Assembly: GCA_020072585.1 (NCBI GenBank)
Contig: JAIQGL010000023.1
Coordinates: forward strand, 43,418-107,417
Direction: 5' to 3'
From: Terriglobia bacterium
GTDB taxonomy: Bacteria; Acidobacteriota; Terriglobia; Terriglobales; Acidobacteriaceae
DNA: 64,000 nucleotides
The position numbers and the translations under genes are program-made. Shown here one piece after another: positions 25,095 through 33,987 of the stretch. Below the pieces are notes generated by a model. The model was not told the origin of the DNA, made no database searches, and worked only from the letters and a program-made list of their open reading frames with translations. Position 1 is the first letter of the stretch; each line of letters starts with the position of its first letter.

Positions 25095-27530
25095 ATGCAC
25101 TCCTTCTTACAAGACATTCGCTTCGGCGCGCGCATGTTGCGCAAGAATCCTGGATTTGCGATTGCCGCCATTTTTACTCTGGCGCTTGGCATCGGCGGCA
25201 ACACGGCCATCTTTACCATTACCAGTTCTGTGCTCTTGAAAGCGCTGCCTTATCAGGAGCCGCGGCAACTCATCTCCCTGGACGCGCAAAGCAAGGACGG
25301 GCAGTCGCACTGCTGTAGCCTGAACCGCTTTGACATTGTGCATGACCGGAGCCAGTCGTTTTCCGGCGTGGTAGCCGCCACGAACGACAATTTCAACCTC
25401 ACTGGGCGCGGCGAGCCCTTGCAGGTGCCCTCGGCGCGCGTCTCTTCAGACTTTTTTGAAGTGCTGGGCGTCAAGCCGCAGCTGGGCCGCTTTTTCCTGC
25501 CGGACGAAGGCCAGGCCGCGGGCAAGCCGGTCATTGTAATCAGTGATGCGCTGTGGCATAGCCGTTTTGGCGGCGACAATGGCGTTGTTGGCCAGACCGT
25601 TGCATTGGATGGCACACCTTATACGATCATCGGCGTGTTGCCTGGGGGAGTTCAGTTCCCTTTCCTTGCTCCTGCCGATGTCTGGACACCACGCTACTTT
25701 GAACATTCACTGTTCACTCCGCAACGCCTGCGCATGGGTGTGGGCTATCTGAGCATTATTGCCCGGCTCAAGCCTGGGATCTCCCGTGAGCGCGCGGTGG
25801 CAGAGATGAATGTTCTGCACCAGCAGTACCACAAGGAAAACCCGGCAGCGCCGGACGCAGACGCCGGCCTCTCCATGGTGGTGACGGACCTGCAAGACTC
25901 GGTAGTAGCGAACATTCGCGGCATGCTGTTGATGCTTTCTGGCGCTGTGGGATTGGTTTTGCTGATCGCCTGCGCGAATGTAGCCAGCCTTCTGCTCTCA
26001 CGGGCGCTCGCACGCAAGAAAGAGATTGCTGTTCGCGCGGCACTGGGAGCACGGCGTAGCGCGCTCATTCGCCAACTGCTGACGGAAAGCGTGCTGCTGG
26101 CCCTTCTGGGCGGAGCGCTGGGTCTGGGCCTGAGCTGGGCCGCCACAAGATACCTTGCCACACTGGGAAACAATAACCTGCCGCCGGGAATGCCCATCGC
26201 CATGGACGCGCGAGTCCTGCTGTTTATGGTGGGAATCTCGCTCCTGACTGGGATCGTCTTCGGCATCTTCCCAGCGCTTCAGCTCTCCAAGACAAACGTA
26301 AATCAAACTTTGCGCGACGAGGGCCGCGGTTCCACCGGAGGACACCAGCGCGGACAGCTGCGCGGGCTTCTGGTCGTGATAGAGGTGGCCCTTTCCCTCA
26401 CGCTGTTGATCGCCGCGGGACTGCTGGTGCGCAGCTTCTCACGGCTGCTGCGCGTTGACCCGGGTTTTGACCCGCAGAACGTTCTTACCATGAACGTCTC
26501 CCTGCCCACGGTGAAATATGCTGACGCGCAAAAACAAATTGCTTTCTTTGACGATCTGTTGCGCCGCGTCTCCACCCTGCCGGGTGTGCGCTTCGCCGCC
26601 GTTTCCGCGGCCCTCCCGCTTGTTCCCAAGCGCATCACGCCCATGCTGCCGGAAGGCCAGCCGGAAGTTCCGTTAGGCGAACGCCCATTCATGATCGTTG
26701 AAGCCATCAGCCCTTCATGGTTCCAGACCGTGCATGTTCCGTTGCAGGCAGGCCGGGAATTTACAGATGCCGATAACGCCGCGGCGCCGAAGGTGCTGAT
26801 TGTGAACCAGGCGCTGGCGCGCCGCTACTGGCCCAACCAGAACCCTGTGGGCAAACACATTGCGGTTGGGCGCCAGCCCGCCTCTGAAGTTATCGGCGTG
26901 GTCGCCGACGTAAAGAACCGTGGCCTGGCGTTGGACGCGCAACCGCAAATCTATATGCCGTTCCCCCAACTGCCCTGGGGCAACATGAACCTGCTGCTTC
27001 GCACCTCGGCTGACCCGCACACCATGGTCGGCTCCGTGCGCGCGCAAATCGCCGCCCTTGATTCTGACCAGCCGGTCACCAACATTCAAACAGTGGATGA
27101 ACTCATGGACGGCTCACGCGCTCAGCCCCGTTTCATCCTGCTGTTGCTGGGCGTTTTCTCCGCGGCGGCACTGGTTCTGGCGATCATCGGCATTTACGGC
27201 GTGCTGGCATATTCAGTAGCACAACGCCGCCAGGAACTGGGCATCCGCATGGCTCTGGGCGCTGAGAAATCAGACATTGTGCGCCTGGTTGTAGGCTATG
27301 GGCTGACGCTCGCGGCGGCAGGAATCGTCATCGGACTGGTCTTTGCGCTAGCACTGAGCTGGATCATGGGCAGCGTACTCTCCGGCGTCCTGTATAAGGT
27401 GAGCGCACGCGACCTGACCACGTTTGCTATCGCGCCCATCGTGTTTCTGTTCATTGCTCTTCTGGCCAGCTATGTGCCTGCCTGGAAAGCGACACAGGTG
27501 GACCCGAACGAGGCTGTGAGAGGAAGCTAG
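25095..27530 (+). CDS. Acidobacterial duplicated orphan permease (MacB/FtsX-like)
   Basis: This 811-residue protein has the ADOP family layout. It starts with FLQDIRFGARMLRKNPGFAI and a first helix, followed by a MacB periplasmic core domain (~50-250). A block of three helices follows with the FtsX signature ARKKEIAVRAALGARRSALI, then a second periplasmic domain (~450-670) and a last FtsX block with QRRQELGIRMALGAEKSDIV. The two FtsX halves are internal duplicates. Unlike true MacB it has no ATPase, and none is adjacent, hence 'orphan'. The family is much expanded in Acidobacteria; its function is unknown, with export or lipoprotein-related mechanotransmission suspected. It ends at the left edge of a palindromic element. 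Confidence 0.9.
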   Translation: MHSFLQDIRFGARMLRKNPGFAIAAIFTLALGIGGNTAIFTITSSVLLKALPYQEPRQLISLDAQSKDGQSHCCSLNRFDIVHDRSQSFSGVVAATNDNFNLTGRGEPLQVPSARVSSDFFEVLGVKPQLGRFFLPDEGQAAGKPVIVISDALWHSRFGGDNGVVGQTVALDGTPYTIIGVLPGGVQFPFLAPADVWTPRYFEHSLFTPQRLRMGVGYLSIIARLKPGISRERAVAEMNVLHQQYHKENPAAPDADAGLSMVVTDLQDSVVANIRGMLLMLSGAVGLVLLIACANVASLLLSRALARKKEIAVRAALGARRSALIRQLLTESVLLALLGGALGLGLSWAATRYLATLGNNNLPPGMPIAMDARVLLFMVGISLLTGIVFGIFPALQLSKTNVNQTLRDEGRGSTGGHQRGQLRGLLVVIEVALSLTLLIAAGLLVRSFSRLLRVDPGFDPQNVLTMNVSLPTVKYADAQKQIAFFDDLLRRVSTLPGVRFAAVSAALPLVPKRITPMLPEGQPEVPLGERPFMIVEAISPSWFQTVHVPLQAGREFTDADNAAAPKVLIVNQALARRYWPNQNPVGKHIAVGRQPASEVIGVVADVKNRGLALDAQPQIYMPFPQLPWGNMNLLLRTSADPHTMVGSVRAQIAALDSDQPVTNIQTVDELMDGSRAQPRFILLLLGVFSAAALVLAIIGIYGVLAYSVAQRRQELGIRMALGAEKSDIVRLVVGYGLTLAAAGIVIGLVFALALSWIMGSVLSGVLYKVSARDLTTFAIAPIVFLFIALLASYVPAWKATQVDPNEAVRGS

Positions 27531-27532
27531 CT

Positions 27533-27667
27533 TTTCTGAAATCCCGAGCGCAGCGAGGGATCACTATCGCAACGGAACTTTTTCGGAGAATCGCATAACA
27601 AGCGCCTTTCTTTATTCAAAAATTTTGTTGTTATAGGGTTCCCTCGCTTTGCTCGGGATTTCAGAAA
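27533..27667. repeat. Long palindromic intergenic element, copy 1
   Basis: Two 28-nt arms (27533-27560 and 27640-27667) are inverted complements with only about two mismatches. The left arm opens TTTCTGAAATCCCGAGC and ends GAGGGA. A ~79-bp AT-richer centre lies between them. The right arm runs into the 3' end of the next (convergent) gene and supplies its stop codon and last two residues. A second copy with matching arms and centre lies at 50829-51002, and a left-arm-only relative at 63302-63328. Lying between convergent genes, it could also act as a bidirectional terminator. Confidence 0.75.
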
Positions 27668-28770
27668 GACAAGACTTGCTTCCGCACTGTAAGCTTCTCA
27701 ATCAAGTCAGCCTTGATCTTGAATCCGCGGCCAGGCGCTTGAGGGACCTTGATAAATCCCTGCGGTGAAACCTCGACCGCCGGCTCGATGATGTCTTCTT
27801 TCCAATAGCGTTTTGACGCGGAGACATCTCCCGGCAAAGTGAAGTTTGGTAGGGTTGAGAGCGCGATGTTGTGTGAGCGTCCGATCCCGGTCTCCAGCAT
27901 GCCTCCGCACCAGACCGGAATGCCTGCCCTGTGGGCCACGTTATGCACGGCTGTTGCTTCACTGAATCCGCCCACACGGCCAACCTTGATGTTGATGATC
28001 TTGCATGCGCCCAGTTCCAGAGCGGCCTGGGCGTCGCGCCAGCCATGAATGGCTTCATCCAGACAGATGCTGGATTTCAACTGTTTTTGCAGCCGGGCAT
28101 GGAAATAAAAATCATCATGCCAGAGTGGCTGCTCAATCATCAGCAGATTGAAGGCGTCGAACTTCTTCAGATGGTCGATCTGGTCCAGCGTGTAGGCGGA
28201 GTTGGCGTCACAGCTGAGCACAATTTCCGGCCATCGCGCGCGTATTTTGGTGAACACCTCAATGTCCCATCCAGGCTTGCACTTGACCTTGATGCGACGA
28301 TAGCCGGCGCTGAGTTCGGTCTCAATTTTTTCCAGCAGTTGTTCGTGCGAATTCTGAATCCCGATGGAGACGCCGCAGGGAATTTCTTTTTGTGTTCCGC
28401 CCAGCAGCTTCCATAGCGGGACCTGCTTCGCCTGTGCCTCCGCGTCCCACAGCGCATTTTCCGCGGCACCCTTGGCCATGCGGTGCCCGCGGACCTTGCC
28501 AAACAAAGCAACCGCCTCTGCGGCACTCGTAATGTTCTTTCCCAGCAGCGCCGGGGCCAGATAGCGCTCCGTGGCATACCAGGCTGTATCGACGGACTCT
28601 TCGCTGTAGAACGGGTCTTCGCCGGCCACGCACTCGCCCCAGCCTTCCGGCCCGTCCGTATGAATGGTCAACAGCAGGATGCGCCGTTCCGTGGTGCGGC
28701 CAAAGCTGGTCTCAAAAAAATGGACCAGCGGCATGCGAATCTCGCGCAATGTAATGGCTTCAACTTTCAC
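27661..28770 (-). CDS. menC: Enolase-superfamily o-succinylbenzoate synthase / N-succinylamino acid racemase
   Basis: This 369-residue protein is a muconate-cycloisomerase-type enolase. Catalytic features are RIKVKCKPGWD (Lys base), SCDANSAYT, MIEQPL and CLDEAIHG (the three metal ligands) and IINIKVGRVGG (second Lys). The sequence fits the MenC type 2 / NSAR group, members of which make o-succinylbenzoate for menaquinone, racemise N-succinylamino acids, or do both. No other men gene is in the window, whereas a GNAT acyltransferase lies in the same operon, as in the NSAR pathway of Geobacillus; NSAR activity is therefore quite possible and the menC symbol is provisional. A GTG start with GGAG 5-6 nt upstream is used. 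The last two codons lie in the palindromic element. Confidence 0.8.
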   Translation of the reverse strand: MKVEAITLREIRMPLVHFFETSFGRTTERRILLLTIHTDGPEGWGECVAGEDPFYSEESVDTAWYATERYLAPALLGKNITSAAEAVALFGKVRGHRMAKGAAENALWDAEAQAKQVPLWKLLGGTQKEIPCGVSIGIQNSHEQLLEKIETELSAGYRRIKVKCKPGWDIEVFTKIRARWPEIVLSCDANSAYTLDQIDHLKKFDAFNLLMIEQPLWHDDFYFHARLQKQLKSSICLDEAIHGWRDAQAALELGACKIINIKVGRVGGFSEATAVHNVAHRAGIPVWCGGMLETGIGRSHNIALSTLPNFTLPGDVSASKRYWKEDIIEPAVEVSPQGFIKVPQAPGRGFKIKADLIEKLTVRKQVLSF

Positions 28771-28862
28771 CGCGACTCCTTTTCACGATAGCCGTTTTCC
28801 GAGTCAAATCAATCTTCATGCCGCGTTCTTTCCTTGATCCCCGCGCGTTGGACAATTTTGGA

Positions 28863-30266
28863 TCAGTGTGACTCGGCAAATTCCGCGATTTTGCCGAGCA
28901 TCGAGTCCAGTTCTTCCCGGTCAAGCAAGCGTCCATTCAAAACCACCGCCGCTACCTTGCGTGTATTTCGGATGTCCTCCAGCGGATTGGCGTCCAGCAG
29001 AACCAGATCAGCAACTTTGCCCGCAGCCACGGCCCCGTAATCGGCTTCTTCACCCATGAAAATTGCCGGGTTCAGGGTTGCGGTGCGCAATGATTCTGCG
29101 GGCGTGAATCCTGCTTCCACAAAGTATTCCAGCTCGGTGTGCAGGCTTGATCCGGGCAGCACCGCGACGGCGGCCGCGGTGTCCGTACCGGCCATAAACT
29201 GCACGCCTGCTTTGCGCATGGCTGCCACTACATCCAGCTCTTTTTGCACAAATTGCCGTCGCGCTGCTACAGGATCTGTGTCCAGATCGGCGATGATGTC
29301 CTTGGTGAAAGTTGGCCAGCTCTTCTTCTGCCATGAAACGGGCGCATACTTGAGCTGAGAATCGTGGCTGTAGTCGATTACATCCACCAGCCATTGCCCG
29401 CGCTCCCATACCAGAGTCGGCACCTGCCAGGTGTGATTGCGGGCAAATTGCGTGATCAGAGCTTTACACCTGACTTCATCGTAAGAGTCCAGAAACTGTT
29501 TGGGAGTCTTGGGCCCTTTCAGGAAATCGTCTTCACGGGTTGAGCACCCTTCGAACACTCCTGTCAGATGCTCGATGCTTTTCTGGCCCGCGCCAGAAGC
29601 TTCCGACGCGCGGATGACATCGGGAACATGGCCGGCAAGAATGAGGTGCTGCTTCTTCGCTTCGTCCACGACGGCGAAATATTCATCGCGAAGAATGAAC
29701 GATTGTACTTTGATGAAGTCCACGCCCCTGGCTTTCAAGTCATCGACCGTCTTGCGTGCCTGCTCTGGCGAAGCAAGCGAAACCGAATCAGGGAAGCGCG
29801 GTTTGGGGCCATCCAGCATGGGCCCGGAAATCACCAGGCGCGGGCCAATCAATGTGCCAGCCGCGATCTCCTTGCGCCAGGCAAGTAATGTGTCCAGGTT
29901 ACCGCCCATGTCACGCACGCCGGTCACGCCGTTGGCTACGAACAACGGCAGTGAGACTTCCTTGCCGCCGGGAATCCAATCACCAAACATGGTGTGTACG
30001 TGCATGTCCCACAAGCCGGGTATCAGGTACTTACCGCGACCGTCAACTGCACGGGCAGCTTTGATGGAACGAATCCTGGTCGCTTTCCCAACCTGGACGA
30101 TGCGATTCCCCCGAATCACCACCGTCACGTCCGGCTGAACCGAGCCAGAGGCAACATTGACGACGTTGACATGGGTAATAGCCAGCAGGGGAGTCTTGGC
30201 TTGTGTTTGCGCACACAGCTCCGCACACAGCGAAAGCAGCAACAAGCAGATGGCGATCTTCTTCAT
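28863..30266 (-). CDS. Exported metal-dependent amidohydrolase (imidazolonepropionase-like)
   Basis: From ATG 30266 the protein has about 467 residues. The signal peptide is MKKIAICLLLLSLCAELCAQ. Amidohydrolase ligands follow in order: HVH (GLWDMHVHTMFG), a Lys position (DFIKVQS), two His (LAGHVPDVI and IEHLTG) and Asp (MAGTDTAAAV). The composite beta domain appears at both ends (VVIRGNRIVQVGKATRI and GKVADLVLLDANPLEDI). Relatives include exported prolidase-like and Lys/Arg carboxypeptidases, so hydrolysis of a peptide or acyl-amino acid is likely. It lies between the GNAT gene and menC in one operon. ATGs at 30281 and 30305 are alternatives that only lengthen the region before the signal. 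Confidence 0.8.
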   Translation of the reverse strand: MKKIAICLLLLSLCAELCAQTQAKTPLLAITHVNVVNVASGSVQPDVTVVIRGNRIVQVGKATRIRSIKAARAVDGRGKYLIPGLWDMHVHTMFGDWIPGGKEVSLPLFVANGVTGVRDMGGNLDTLLAWRKEIAAGTLIGPRLVISGPMLDGPKPRFPDSVSLASPEQARKTVDDLKARGVDFIKVQSFILRDEYFAVVDEAKKQHLILAGHVPDVIRASEASGAGQKSIEHLTGVFEGCSTREDDFLKGPKTPKQFLDSYDEVRCKALITQFARNHTWQVPTLVWERGQWLVDVIDYSHDSQLKYAPVSWQKKSWPTFTKDIIADLDTDPVAARRQFVQKELDVVAAMRKAGVQFMAGTDTAAAVAVLPGSSLHTELEYFVEAGFTPAESLRTATLNPAIFMGEEADYGAVAAGKVADLVLLDANPLEDIRNTRKVAAVVLNGRLLDREELDSMLGKIAEFAESH

Positions 30267-30314
30267 TGATTCCGCATTCATGGTTTTCACATCAGGATTC
30301 TGCATCAGGAAGAG

Positions 30315-31145
30315 TTAATCTTCGTCCTTTGCAGCATAGGACCACGGCTCATCCCATCGCCCGAGCAGGAACGTTCCGTTATCCTTCGCGTCACGTTCAT
30401 AACCCAGAACAGCCAGCCCCCGTGAGAACGCCGTCAGGAATTGTTCGCGGTTGCGCTTCTGAACGTCCGCTGCTTTCTGCCGGTCAGCGGCTGAAGCCTT
30501 CCATGCATAGACCTGCGCCGGGACTTCGATTCTGAGTTCCACTGGAAATTGCGGCGGCTGTTTTTTATCCAGAAGATTGACCACGCGTTTTGATTTCAGC
30601 CACCACTCCGCTACCAGACGGTCCGTGGGCAGCCCACCTTGCAGCGGTGACGACGAATGTCCGTAATGATTCACGCTGTAGCGCCGCGCGATCGCGCCCA
30701 GTCGCGCCAGATTGAGATGCGCGTTCTTGATCTCCAGCGGATCGAAGGTCCATTCCAGCAGCTCAACTCCATGCGCGATGGCGTCATCGCGCTGCGCAAG
30801 CTTTAGCCGCCGTCCCAGGCCGTAATTGCGATAGCTCTCCCGCACGGCCAGCATGTGCGAGTGGAGATAGGCATGACCGGAGCGGCTCCCAGGAATGGAG
30901 AAAGCGAAGCCGACCAGTTCTCTGCCATCAAAGGCGCCAATGACCTGGCCTCCGATTTTTTGACTCACCACGAACATGCGCAGCGGAATCAAATCAACAT
31001 CGTCAAACTTCCAGACCTCTTTTTGCAGCGTGACACAGGCATTCAGCTCATCTATGCCGTCACACTTGCGAATGGTGATCTGCTCGGCGCCGGGGACAGT
31101 TGCACTCACTTCTGAACTCCCTCCAGCGTTTTCGCTTGTTGCCAT
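30315..31145 (-). CDS. GNAT-family N-acyltransferase (COG3375-like)
   Basis: This 276-residue protein has a GNAT core: substrate-side ELVGFAFSIPG, strand YLHSHMLAVRESYRNYGLGRRLKLAQRDDAI with the R/Q-x-x-G-x-G/A-like acyl-CoA loop (RNYGLGRRL), then LLEWTFDPLEIKNAHLNLARLGA, characteristic of the COG3375 group. Some COG3375 enzymes are thought to N-succinylate D-amino acids next to an N-succinylamino acid racemase, exactly the partner found two genes downstream. It overlaps mazG by 40 nt, indicating co-translation. The first ~20 residues are Ser/Gly/Glu-rich and probably unordered. Confidence 0.75.
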   Translation of the reverse strand: MATSENAGGSSEVSATVPGAEQITIRKCDGIDELNACVTLQKEVWKFDDVDLIPLRMFVVSQKIGGQVIGAFDGRELVGFAFSIPGSRSGHAYLHSHMLAVRESYRNYGLGRRLKLAQRDDAIAHGVELLEWTFDPLEIKNAHLNLARLGAIARRYSVNHYGHSSSPLQGGLPTDRLVAEWWLKSKRVVNLLDKKQPPQFPVELRIEVPAQVYAWKASAADRQKAADVQKRNREQFLTAFSRGLAVLGYERDAKDNGTFLLGRWDEPWSYAAKDED

Positions 31146-31975
31146 AAGGCTTCCATCTCATCCAATGTGGCCTGTTCCAGTGTGCGGCCCCGCTGACGCA
31201 ACTGTTCTTCCAGCCAGCTAAAACGCCGCCGGAATTTTCTGTTGGTCTTGCGCAAAGCGGATTCCGGATCCACGGACAGATAGCGGGCGATGTTGACCAG
31301 AACAAAAAAGAGATCGCCGACCTCATCTTCCACGTGTTCTTTCAGTTTGTCCGGAAGCCTGGGTTTTTCAGCGAGCGAATGAGCGGGCGGAATTTTTTGA
31401 ATGTGCTCCTGCAACTCATGCGTCTCTTCTGAAAGTTTCTCAAACAGCCCCTGCACTGTGGGCCAGTCAAAGCCCACGTGCGCGGCCTTGGAGCTGATCT
31501 TGTGGGCCTCCTGCAAGGCCGGCATTTTTGAGGAAACGCCATCGAGCAACAGCTCCGGTTTGGTCTGCAACTCTTCGCCGCTATTCTGCAAACTTTTTCT
31601 CTTCTCTTCAGCCTTCAGCGCTTCCCAATTCTTAAGTACGGTAGAAGAATCATCTGCCTTTACGTCACCAAAAACATGAGGATGGCGATGAATCAGCTTG
31701 TTACTGAGAGCATCCAGAACATCGTCAATGGTGAATGAGCCCTGCTCCTGTGCCATCTCTGCATAGAAAAGCACTTGCAGCAGCAAATCTCCCAATTCGC
31801 CAGTGAGTTCCTTCCAGTCTTTATTGTCAATGGCTTCCAGAACTTCGTACGTTTCTTCTAGGGTATATCGCTTAATGGTGTCAAAGGTTTGCTCGCGGTC
31901 CCACGGGCATCCGCCAGGGGCGCGGAGCCGGGCCATGATGGCGACTGCACGTTCGAATTTTGCGCCTGTTGACAC
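31106..31975 (-). CDS. mazG: Nucleoside triphosphate pyrophosphohydrolase MazG
   Basis: This 289-residue protein has two MazG domains. The first carries GGCPWDREQTFDTIKRYTLEETYEVLEAI (split here: GGCPWDREQTF and EETYEVLEAI) and ELTGELGDLLLQVLFYAEMA, the EExxE...ExxD metal motif. The second, near residue 225, has VEDEVGDLFFVLVNIARYL and the family end block NRKFRRRFSWLEEQL. MazG cleaves NTPs to NMP and PPi and cleans the nucleotide pool. The start is GTG at 31975, preceded by a TGATACATT box ending 7 nt upstream. It is the first gene of the four-gene minus-strand operon and overlaps the GNAT gene. Confidence 0.92.
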   Translation of the reverse strand: MSTGAKFERAVAIMARLRAPGGCPWDREQTFDTIKRYTLEETYEVLEAIDNKDWKELTGELGDLLLQVLFYAEMAQEQGSFTIDDVLDALSNKLIHRHPHVFGDVKADDSSTVLKNWEALKAEEKRKSLQNSGEELQTKPELLLDGVSSKMPALQEAHKISSKAAHVGFDWPTVQGLFEKLSEETHELQEHIQKIPPAHSLAEKPRLPDKLKEHVEDEVGDLFFVLVNIARYLSVDPESALRKTNRKFRRRFSWLEEQLRQRGRTLEQATLDEMEALWQQAKTLEGVQK

Positions 31976-31982
31976 AAAATTA

Positions 31983-31988
31983 ATGTAT
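31983..31988 (-). promoter_or_regulatory. Candidate extended -10 box for the mazG operon
   Basis: The minus strand reads TGATACATT, a TGn-type extended -10, ending 7 nt before the GTG start of mazG. Confidence 0.35.
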
Positions 31989-32066
31989 CATTGCGGCGAC
32001 TTCCCCAAAAACCAGGCTTGGTAAAAGCAGCTGAACGCCAGGAAAAGATGGCCTCCCGGGGTCCAT

Positions 32067-33851
32067 ATGACTTTCTATTTGAAGAGTAGCAGCAAGAACG
32101 TGCTCAAGAGCGCGCTAGACGCTCGTAAACTCCTGCCATTTGCCTTCGTCCTGATGCTCGCCTTCCTGGTGGCCATGGCCTGGGACAGTTTTTCCCGCAC
32201 GCGTGAGCTTCTGAGTTCGCAGGTGTATGTGGAACACACCCACCAGGTGCTCTATGAAATGGACGCTATTCAAGACGGATTAGGAGACGCGCGTGAGGCG
32301 TGGCTCCACTACGTGTTGACCCCGGAACAACAGGACCTGGATACCTTCGCCGAGTCTTCAAAGCAAGTCTGGAAGCGGGTTGCGCGGGTGGAAGAACTGA
32401 CCAAGGACGACCCTACACAACAGGAACGGATCAAGCAACTTCAAGTCTGGATCACGGAAGAATTGAAGCAGCTGGGCGACAACCTGCGCACCAATAAAAC
32501 GCTGCTGATCTACCACAGCCCGGCCACGGACTTTAAACAGGACCGCGTGCGCAACGCGGTGCAGAAATTCAAAGACGAACAAGAAATCATTCTGCGTCAA
32601 CGCAACCTGGCGGCCCAGGCACGCGCTGAGGAAGTGGAGCGCAGCGTTTCAGTCCGCGTGGGCGGCTTTAGCGCGCTGATGGCTGTGCTGTTTCTGCTGG
32701 TCATCCGTGAATCAAAGAAGCTGCGCATCGCTGAGCAGGCGGCATTGCACTCACAAACCAAGCTTGAAGGCTCACTGCTCCAACTGCAAATTGAAACCGA
32801 GAGCGGCAAGCTGCTGAACGAACTGCAAGCCAACCTTCAAATCTGTGTAAATGCGCCAGAGGCCTATGAAGTATTAGGTGCATACGCGCAGAAATTTATT
32901 CCTGACAGCGCTGGCGCGGTTTTTGCCATTGATAGTTCGCGCAACCTGATGGGGGTGATGGCGAGCTGGGGCGAATCGCTCAGTCCCACGCAGCACATCC
33001 TCTCGCCGGAAGATTGCTGCGCCATGCGCGGCGGCCGGCTCCACTTACGCATGGAGCATTCTCAGGGCCTGGCTTGCCGGCATTTCAGCGGAAGCATTCC
33101 TGATTTCTATGCCTGTCTGCCTTTGGCGGCCCTGGGCGAAACACTGGGCATCCTGCATATCAGCGCCTCTAGTTCCGAATTGTTTACCGCGGCAAGGCTT
33201 GCCATGATCCAGCAGGGCGGCGAATACGCGGCATTACGGCTGGCCAATCTCCGGCTGCGTGAAAAGCTGCATGACCAGTCGATTCGTGATCCGCTCACCG
33301 GCCTCTATAACCGCCGGTTTCTTGAGGCAACGCTGGAACAGGAGCTGCATCGCTCCAGCCGCCATCACACCGGCCTGGGTGTAATTATGGCGGACATCGA
33401 CAAGTTCAAGCTGTTCAATGACACCTTTGGCCATACCGCAGGGGACATCGTACTGAAAGAAATAGCGTCATTGTTCAAGCGTTCCGTTCGTACCGAGGAC
33501 ATTGTGTGCCGCTACGGTGGAGAAGAGTTTCTCATCGTCCTGCCGGACGCCTCTCTGGAAAGTGTGCGCGAGCGCGCTGAACAAATGCGCGAAGCGATCG
33601 TGAAATTGGAGCTGCAACATGCAGGACATGCCCTGGGCAAGATTACGGCATCGCTCGGCATCTCTTTTTCTCAGGACGGAGTGCTCACTCCGGACATCCT
33701 GCTGCGCTATGCTGACGAGGCGCTGTATGAATCGAAACGGCGTGGCTGCAACTGCGTAAGTCTGAGTGAGTCGGTAGTCAACCTGCTGGCGGAAGAACAG
33801 GCCAAAAACCCGGCGCCCACGCCGCTAAGCTTCAAGATCGCACAGAGCTAG
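32067..33851 (+). CDS. Membrane-bound diguanylate cyclase (CHASE3-GAF-like-GGDEF)
   Basis: This 594-residue protein has a first transmembrane helix (~20-40), a CHASE3-type extracytoplasmic four-helix domain (~45-190, with DAIQDGLGDAREAWLHYVL), a second helix (GGFSALMAVLFLLVI) and a GAF-like domain (~255-400). The C-terminal GGDEF domain (~415-580) has DPLTGLYNRRFLE, DIDKFKLFNDTFGHTAGD and the active-site RYGGEEFLIV. GGEEF is a competent variant, so it should make cyclic di-GMP from two GTP. The inhibitory RxxD site is not evident before GGEEF. It stands alone; the ligand sensed by CHASE3 is unknown. Confidence 0.9.
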   Translation: MTFYLKSSSKNVLKSALDARKLLPFAFVLMLAFLVAMAWDSFSRTRELLSSQVYVEHTHQVLYEMDAIQDGLGDAREAWLHYVLTPEQQDLDTFAESSKQVWKRVARVEELTKDDPTQQERIKQLQVWITEELKQLGDNLRTNKTLLIYHSPATDFKQDRVRNAVQKFKDEQEIILRQRNLAAQARAEEVERSVSVRVGGFSALMAVLFLLVIRESKKLRIAEQAALHSQTKLEGSLLQLQIETESGKLLNELQANLQICVNAPEAYEVLGAYAQKFIPDSAGAVFAIDSSRNLMGVMASWGESLSPTQHILSPEDCCAMRGGRLHLRMEHSQGLACRHFSGSIPDFYACLPLAALGETLGILHISASSSELFTAARLAMIQQGGEYAALRLANLRLREKLHDQSIRDPLTGLYNRRFLEATLEQELHRSSRHHTGLGVIMADIDKFKLFNDTFGHTAGDIVLKEIASLFKRSVRTEDIVCRYGGEEFLIVLPDASLESVRERAEQMREAIVKLELQHAGHALGKITASLGISFSQDGVLTPDILLRYADEALYESKRRGCNCVSLSESVVNLLAEEQAKNPAPTPLSFKIAQS

Positions 33852-33987
33852 CGCAACCGCTTTGCTGGGCGACACGACTCATCCTACCCCAGTACTTGTA
33901 GTAAACTTGATTTTTGCGCTCGTTTGCTGCATCTATTTAAAGAGGGCCTGATGCTGGTTTTCCCCTGTTCAGGCCGCTGACTTTCTC

